From positions 3,008,854 to 3,072,853 of the forward strand of contig NZ_HG964446.1 in assembly GCF_000689255.1 (NCBI RefSeq): 64,000 nucleotides of DNA, read 5' to 3'. A program made the translations under genes and the position numbers. The stretch is from Mycobacterium triplex. GTDB lineage: Bacteria > Actinomycetota > Actinomycetes > Mycobacteriales > Mycobacteriaceae. A model generated the notes under the pieces. The model had not been told where the DNA came from and ran no database searches. It saw nothing but the letters and a program-made list of their open reading frames with translations. Positions 61,221 through 64,000 of this stretch are shown in pieces; within the stretch, counting starts at the first letter, position 1, and each line of letters begins with the position of its first letter.

Positions 61221-61406
61221 ATGAATATCGATCCTGAACAGATTCGCGCCGACATCGACGAGTTGTTGGCGCAGCTGCCCGACCTGGCCGACCCGGAGAA
61301 CCGGGAAAACGGCCCGTCGCTGGCCGAGCTCGAAGACATCGCACGCCGGCTTTCCGAGGCGCATGACGTGCTGCTGGCCGCGCTGGAGTCGGCGGAGAAG
61401 GGCTGA
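61221..61406 (+). CDS. Small conserved hypothetical protein (Rv1693-like)
   Basis: A 61-residue acidic, helical protein (PEQIRADIDELLAQLPDL...ARRLSEAHDVLLAALESA). No known domain. There is no ribosome binding site; instead a 7-codon frame (61201-61224) ends with a stop overlapping its ATG. It sits 9 bases before tlyA in the Rv1691-tlyA-nadK-recN order. Confidence 0.75.
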   Translation: MNIDPEQIRADIDELLAQLPDLADPENRENGPSLAELEDIARRLSEAHDVLLAALESAEKG

Positions 61407-61415
61407 GGTGCGGGC

Positions 61416-62225
61416 ATGGCACGACGCGCCCGCGTTGACGCCGAGCTGGTGCGGCGCGGCCTGGCGCGATCCCGTCAGCAGGCCGCCGAGTTGATCGGCG
61501 CCGGGAAGGTCAGCATCGACGGCATGCCCGCGGTCAAACCCGGCACCGCCGTCGCGGCCACCGCGGCCCTGACCGTCGCCGACGACGGCCAGCGTCGCTG
61601 GGTTTCGCGCGGAGCCCACAAACTGATCGGCGCGCTCGACGCCTTCGGGATCGAGGTCGAGGGCCGTCGCTGCCTGGACGCCGGCGCGTCGACCGGCGGC
61701 TTCACCGAGGTCCTGCTGGACCGGGGCGCCGCGCAGGTGGTGGCCGCCGATGTCGGCTACGGGCAGTTGGCCTGGTCGCTGCGCGCGGATTCGCGGGTGA
61801 TCGTCGTCGAGCGGACCAACGTTCGCGACCTGTCGCCCGAGGCGATCGGCGGACGCGTCGACCTGGTGGTGGCCGACCTGTCGTTCATCTCGCTGTCCAC
61901 CGTGTTACCCGCGCTGGCTGGTTGCGCCGACCCCGGCGCGGATATCGTTCCCATGGTGAAGCCGCAGTTTGAGGTGGGCAAGGGCCAGGTCGGCGCCGGC
62001 GGCGTGGTACAGGACCCGGTGCTGCGCGCCGACGCGGTGCTGGCGGTTGCCCGACGCGCCGGCGAGCTGGGCTGGCACACCGTCGACGTCACGGCCAGCC
62101 CGCTGCCGGGACCGTCGGGCAATGTCGAGTACTTCCTGTGGCTGCGCGCCGACACCGATCGCACGCTGATCGGCGACGGGCTCGTCGACGCGGTGCACCG
62201 CGCGATAGGCGAGGGCCCGCAATGA
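61416..62225 (+). CDS. tlyA: rRNA 2'-O-methyltransferase TlyA
   Basis: A 269-residue enzyme with an N-terminal S4 domain (about 5-60) and an FtsJ/RrmJ-like SAM domain with [12 protein letters not shown]. The catalytic tetrad Lys69, Asp154, Lys182 and Glu238 is complete. TlyA methylates a cytidine in both 16S and 23S rRNA, which makes ribosomes sensitive to capreomycin and viomycin. All active residues are kept, so it should be functional. The stop overlaps nadK by 4 bases. Confidence 0.95.
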   Translation: MARRARVDAELVRRGLARSRQQAAELIGAGKVSIDGMPAVKPGTAVAATAALTVADDGQRRWVSRGAHKLIGALDAFGIEVEGRRCLDAGASTGGFTEVLLDRGAAQVVAADVGYGQLAWSLRADSRVIVVERTNVRDLSPEAIGGRVDLVVADLSFISLSTVLPALAGCADPGADIVPMVKPQFEVGKGQVGAGGVVQDPVLRADAVLAVARRAGELGWHTVDVTASPLPGPSGNVEYFLWLRADTDRTLIGDGLVDAVHRAIGEGPQ

Positions 62226-63145
62226 CCGCCGAACGCACCATTCTGCTGGTCGTGCACACCGGACGCGAGGAAGCCACCGAGACCGCGCGCCGTGTCCAGA
62301 AAGTGTTGAGCGACAACGGCATTGCGCTTCGCGTCTTGTCCACCGAGGCGGCCGACCGGGGGCCGCTGCAACTGTCTGCCGACGACGTGCGGGCGATGGG
62401 CGTCGGAATCGAGGTGGTCGACGCCGAGCCGGACGCCGCGGCAGGCTGCGAACTGGTGCTGGTTCTCGGCGGCGACGGCACCTTCCTGCGCGCGGCCGAA
62501 CTTGCCCGCAATGCGGGCATTCCGGTGCTGGGCGTCAACCTGGGCCGCATCGGCTTTCTGGCCGAGGCCGAAGCCGAGGCCATCGATCGGGTGCTGGAAC
62601 ATGTGGTCTCCCAGGACTACCGGGTCGAGGAGCGCCTGACGCTCGACATCGCGGTGCGCCACCGCGGGAAGCTGATCGATCAGGGCTGGGCGCTCAACGA
62701 GGCCAGCCTGGAGAAGGGCCCCCGGCTGGGCGTGCTGGGTGTGGTCGTCGAAATCGAGGGACGGCCGGTGTCGACGTTCGGCTGCGACGGCGTACTGGTG
62801 TCCACACCCACCGGATCCACCGCCTACGCGTTCTCCGCCGGCGGCCCGGTGCTGTGGCCGGACCTCGAGGCGATCCTGGTGGTGCCCAACAACGCTCACG
62901 CGCTGTTCGGCCGGCCGATGGTCACCAGCCCGGAGGCCACGATCGCGATCGAGATCGAGGCCAGCGGCAACGACGCCCTGGTGTTCTGCGACGGTCGCCG
63001 CGAAATGCTGTTACCCGCGGGAGGACGCCTCGAGGTGAAACGCTGTGGCACCGCGGTGAAATGGGCACGGCTGGACAGTGCGCCGTTCACCGACCGGCTG
63101 GTGCGAAAGTTCCGGTTGCCCGTGACCGGTTGGCGCGGAAAGTAA
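62222..63145 (+). CDS. nadK: NAD kinase
   Basis: A 307-residue NAD kinase (also called ppnK), the same length as in M. tuberculosis. The GGDG motif with catalytic Asp is in [11 protein letters not shown], the NE motif in [11 protein letters not shown], and the glycine-rich segment in [20 protein letters not shown]. It makes NADP from NAD using ATP or polyphosphate. ATGA overlap with tlyA. Confidence 0.96.
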   Translation: MTAERTILLVVHTGREEATETARRVQKVLSDNGIALRVLSTEAADRGPLQLSADDVRAMGVGIEVVDAEPDAAAGCELVLVLGGDGTFLRAAELARNAGIPVLGVNLGRIGFLAEAEAEAIDRVLEHVVSQDYRVEERLTLDIAVRHRGKLIDQGWALNEASLEKGPRLGVLGVVVEIEGRPVSTFGCDGVLVSTPTGSTAYAFSAGGPVLWPDLEAILVVPNNAHALFGRPMVTSPEATIAIEIEASGNDALVFCDGRREMLLPAGGRLEVKRCGTAVKWARLDSAPFTDRLVRKFRLPVTGWRGK

Positions 63146-63169
63146 CGGCCCCGCAGCGGTGCTGATGCA

Positions 63170-64000
63170 ATGCTGACCGAAATCCGCATCGAGTCATTGG
63201 GTGCGATCAGCTCTGCGGTCGGGGAGTTCGACCGCGGCCTGACCGTGCTGACCGGTGAGACCGGCACCGGCAAGACCATGGTGGTGACGGGCCTGCATCT
63301 GCTCGGCGGTGCCCGCGCCGACGCGAACCGGGTGCGCTCGGGCGCCGACCGCGCGGTTGTCGAAGGCCGTTTCACCACAACCGATCTCGACGACGCCGCG
63401 ATCGCGCAGCTGGACGAACTGCTGGACGCGTCGGGCGGGGAGCGCGACGAGGACGGCAGCGTGATCGCGTTGCGCTCGGTCAGCCGGGACGGGCCGTCGC
63501 GGGCGTATCTGGGTGGGCGCAGCGTGCCCGCGAAGTCGTTGGGTGACTTCACGACCGAGTTGCTCACCCTGCATGGGCAAAACGACCAGCTGCGGTTGAT
63601 GCAGCCCGAGGCGCAACGCGGCGCGCTGGACCGCTTCGCGAAGGCCGGCCCCGCCCTCGAGCGCTATCGCAAACTGCGCGACGCCTGGCTGACGGCGCGG
63701 CGCGACCTGTTCGACCGCCGCAACCGGATGCGCGAGCTTGCGCTGGAGGCCGACCGGCTGAGCTTCGCGCTGGGCGAGATCGACGCCGTCGACCCGCAAC
63801 CCGGGGAGGACGACGCCCTTATCGCCGACATCGTGCGGCTGTCCGAACTGGACACCCTGCGCGAGGCCGCGGCCACCGCCCGCGCGGCGTTGTCGAGCGA
63901 GGACCTGTCCGGGACCAGCGCCGCCGACAGTCTCGGGCGGGCCAGGGCCGCACTGGAATCCACCGACGACGCCAAGCTGCGGGCGCTGGCCGAGCAGGTC
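63170..64000 (+). CDS. recN: DNA repair protein RecN, N-terminal part
   Basis: The first 277 residues of RecN, cut by the window edge. It is an SMC-like ATPase that acts at double-strand breaks. Walker A is GETGTGKT near residue 30, the signature helix LHGQNDQLRLMQ follows, and from about residue 165 the coiled-coil arm begins. The ATG at 63170 is 24 bases after nadK. The frame is open to the last base. Confidence 0.95.
   Translation, partial: MLTEIRIESLGAISSAVGEFDRGLTVLTGETGTGKTMVVTGLHLLGGARADANRVRSGADRAVVEGRFTTTDLDDAAIAQLDELLDASGGERDEDGSVIALRSVSRDGPSRAYLGGRSVPAKSLGDFTTELLTLHGQNDQLRLMQPEAQRGALDRFAKAGPALERYRKLRDAWLTARRDLFDRRNRMRELALEADRLSFALGEIDAVDPQPGEDDALIADIVRLSELDTLREAAATARAALSSEDLSGTSAADSLGRARAALESTDDAKLRALAEQV

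Overview
The window is a high-GC actinobacterial chromosome segment. Its gene order, protein sequences and use of GTG and leaderless starts mark it as a Mycobacterium. From about 3.5 kb to the right end it follows the Mycobacterium tuberculosis Rv1639c-Rv1696 order. It differs from M. tuberculosis in ways that exclude the tuberculosis complex. No PE gene lies between Rv1645c and Rv1647, and none lies between pheT and argC. pks8/pks17 and Rv1667c/Rv1668c, split in H37Rv, are single intact genes here. The Rv1669-Rv1682 block is missing, and an ammonium transporter sits upstream of mpg. This fits a non-tuberculous slow grower of the M. avium type; the species cannot be fixed from the sequence alone. 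Comparisons with M. tuberculosis are from memory of that genome, not from a search.

Layout. 0.1-5 kb (minus strand): an accessory block of a transglutaminase-like protein, a PknH-type receptor kinase, two small proteins and a membrane-anchored esterase. 5.1-8.6 kb: lysX. 8.7-10.9 kb: infC-rpmI-rplT-tsnR behind an intrinsic-terminator-like leader hairpin, with infC starting at AUC. 10.9-19.6 kb: an MpaB-type oxidoreductase, a class III adenylyl cyclase, a rhomboid-like membrane protein, pheST, and an MFS transporter fused to two cNMP-binding domains. 19.7-28.2 kb: the arginine operon argCJBDFRGH, coupled by 4-nt overlaps and preceded by two ARG boxes.

28.3-49.6 kb: a polyketide locus. Two type III synthases (pks10, pks11) flank three type I proteins: Pks7 (methylmalonyl, fully reducing), Pks8 (malonyl, fully reducing) and Pks9 (a KSQ-AT-ACP loading module). 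CYP139 and an ABC-F protein run convergently at the right edge. Domain content and docking tails suggest Pks9 loads acetate, Pks7 and Pks8 extend it, and a type III enzyme off-loads and cyclises the chain. Gene order is therefore not the order of synthesis. Pks7 and Pks8 share long near-identical ER-KR stretches that look like recent gene conversion.

49.7-64 kb: the Rv1683 hydrolase/acyl-CoA-synthetase-like fusion, Rv1684, a TetR-ABC exporter operon with a clear leaderless promoter and palindromic operator, amt, mpg, tyrS, a 438-bp intergenic region, an lprJ-like secreted protein, a TPR protein, a glycerol-3-phosphate phosphatase, tlyA, nadK and the start of recN. The tyrS-lprJ gap encodes on its minus strand a highly structured RNA. 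Its 17-bp closing stem pairs fully only on that strand, and it exposes three C/U-rich anti-Shine-Dalgarno segments; its position matches that of the M. tuberculosis G2 small RNA. No tRNA, rRNA, CRISPR array, transposase or prophage gene was seen.
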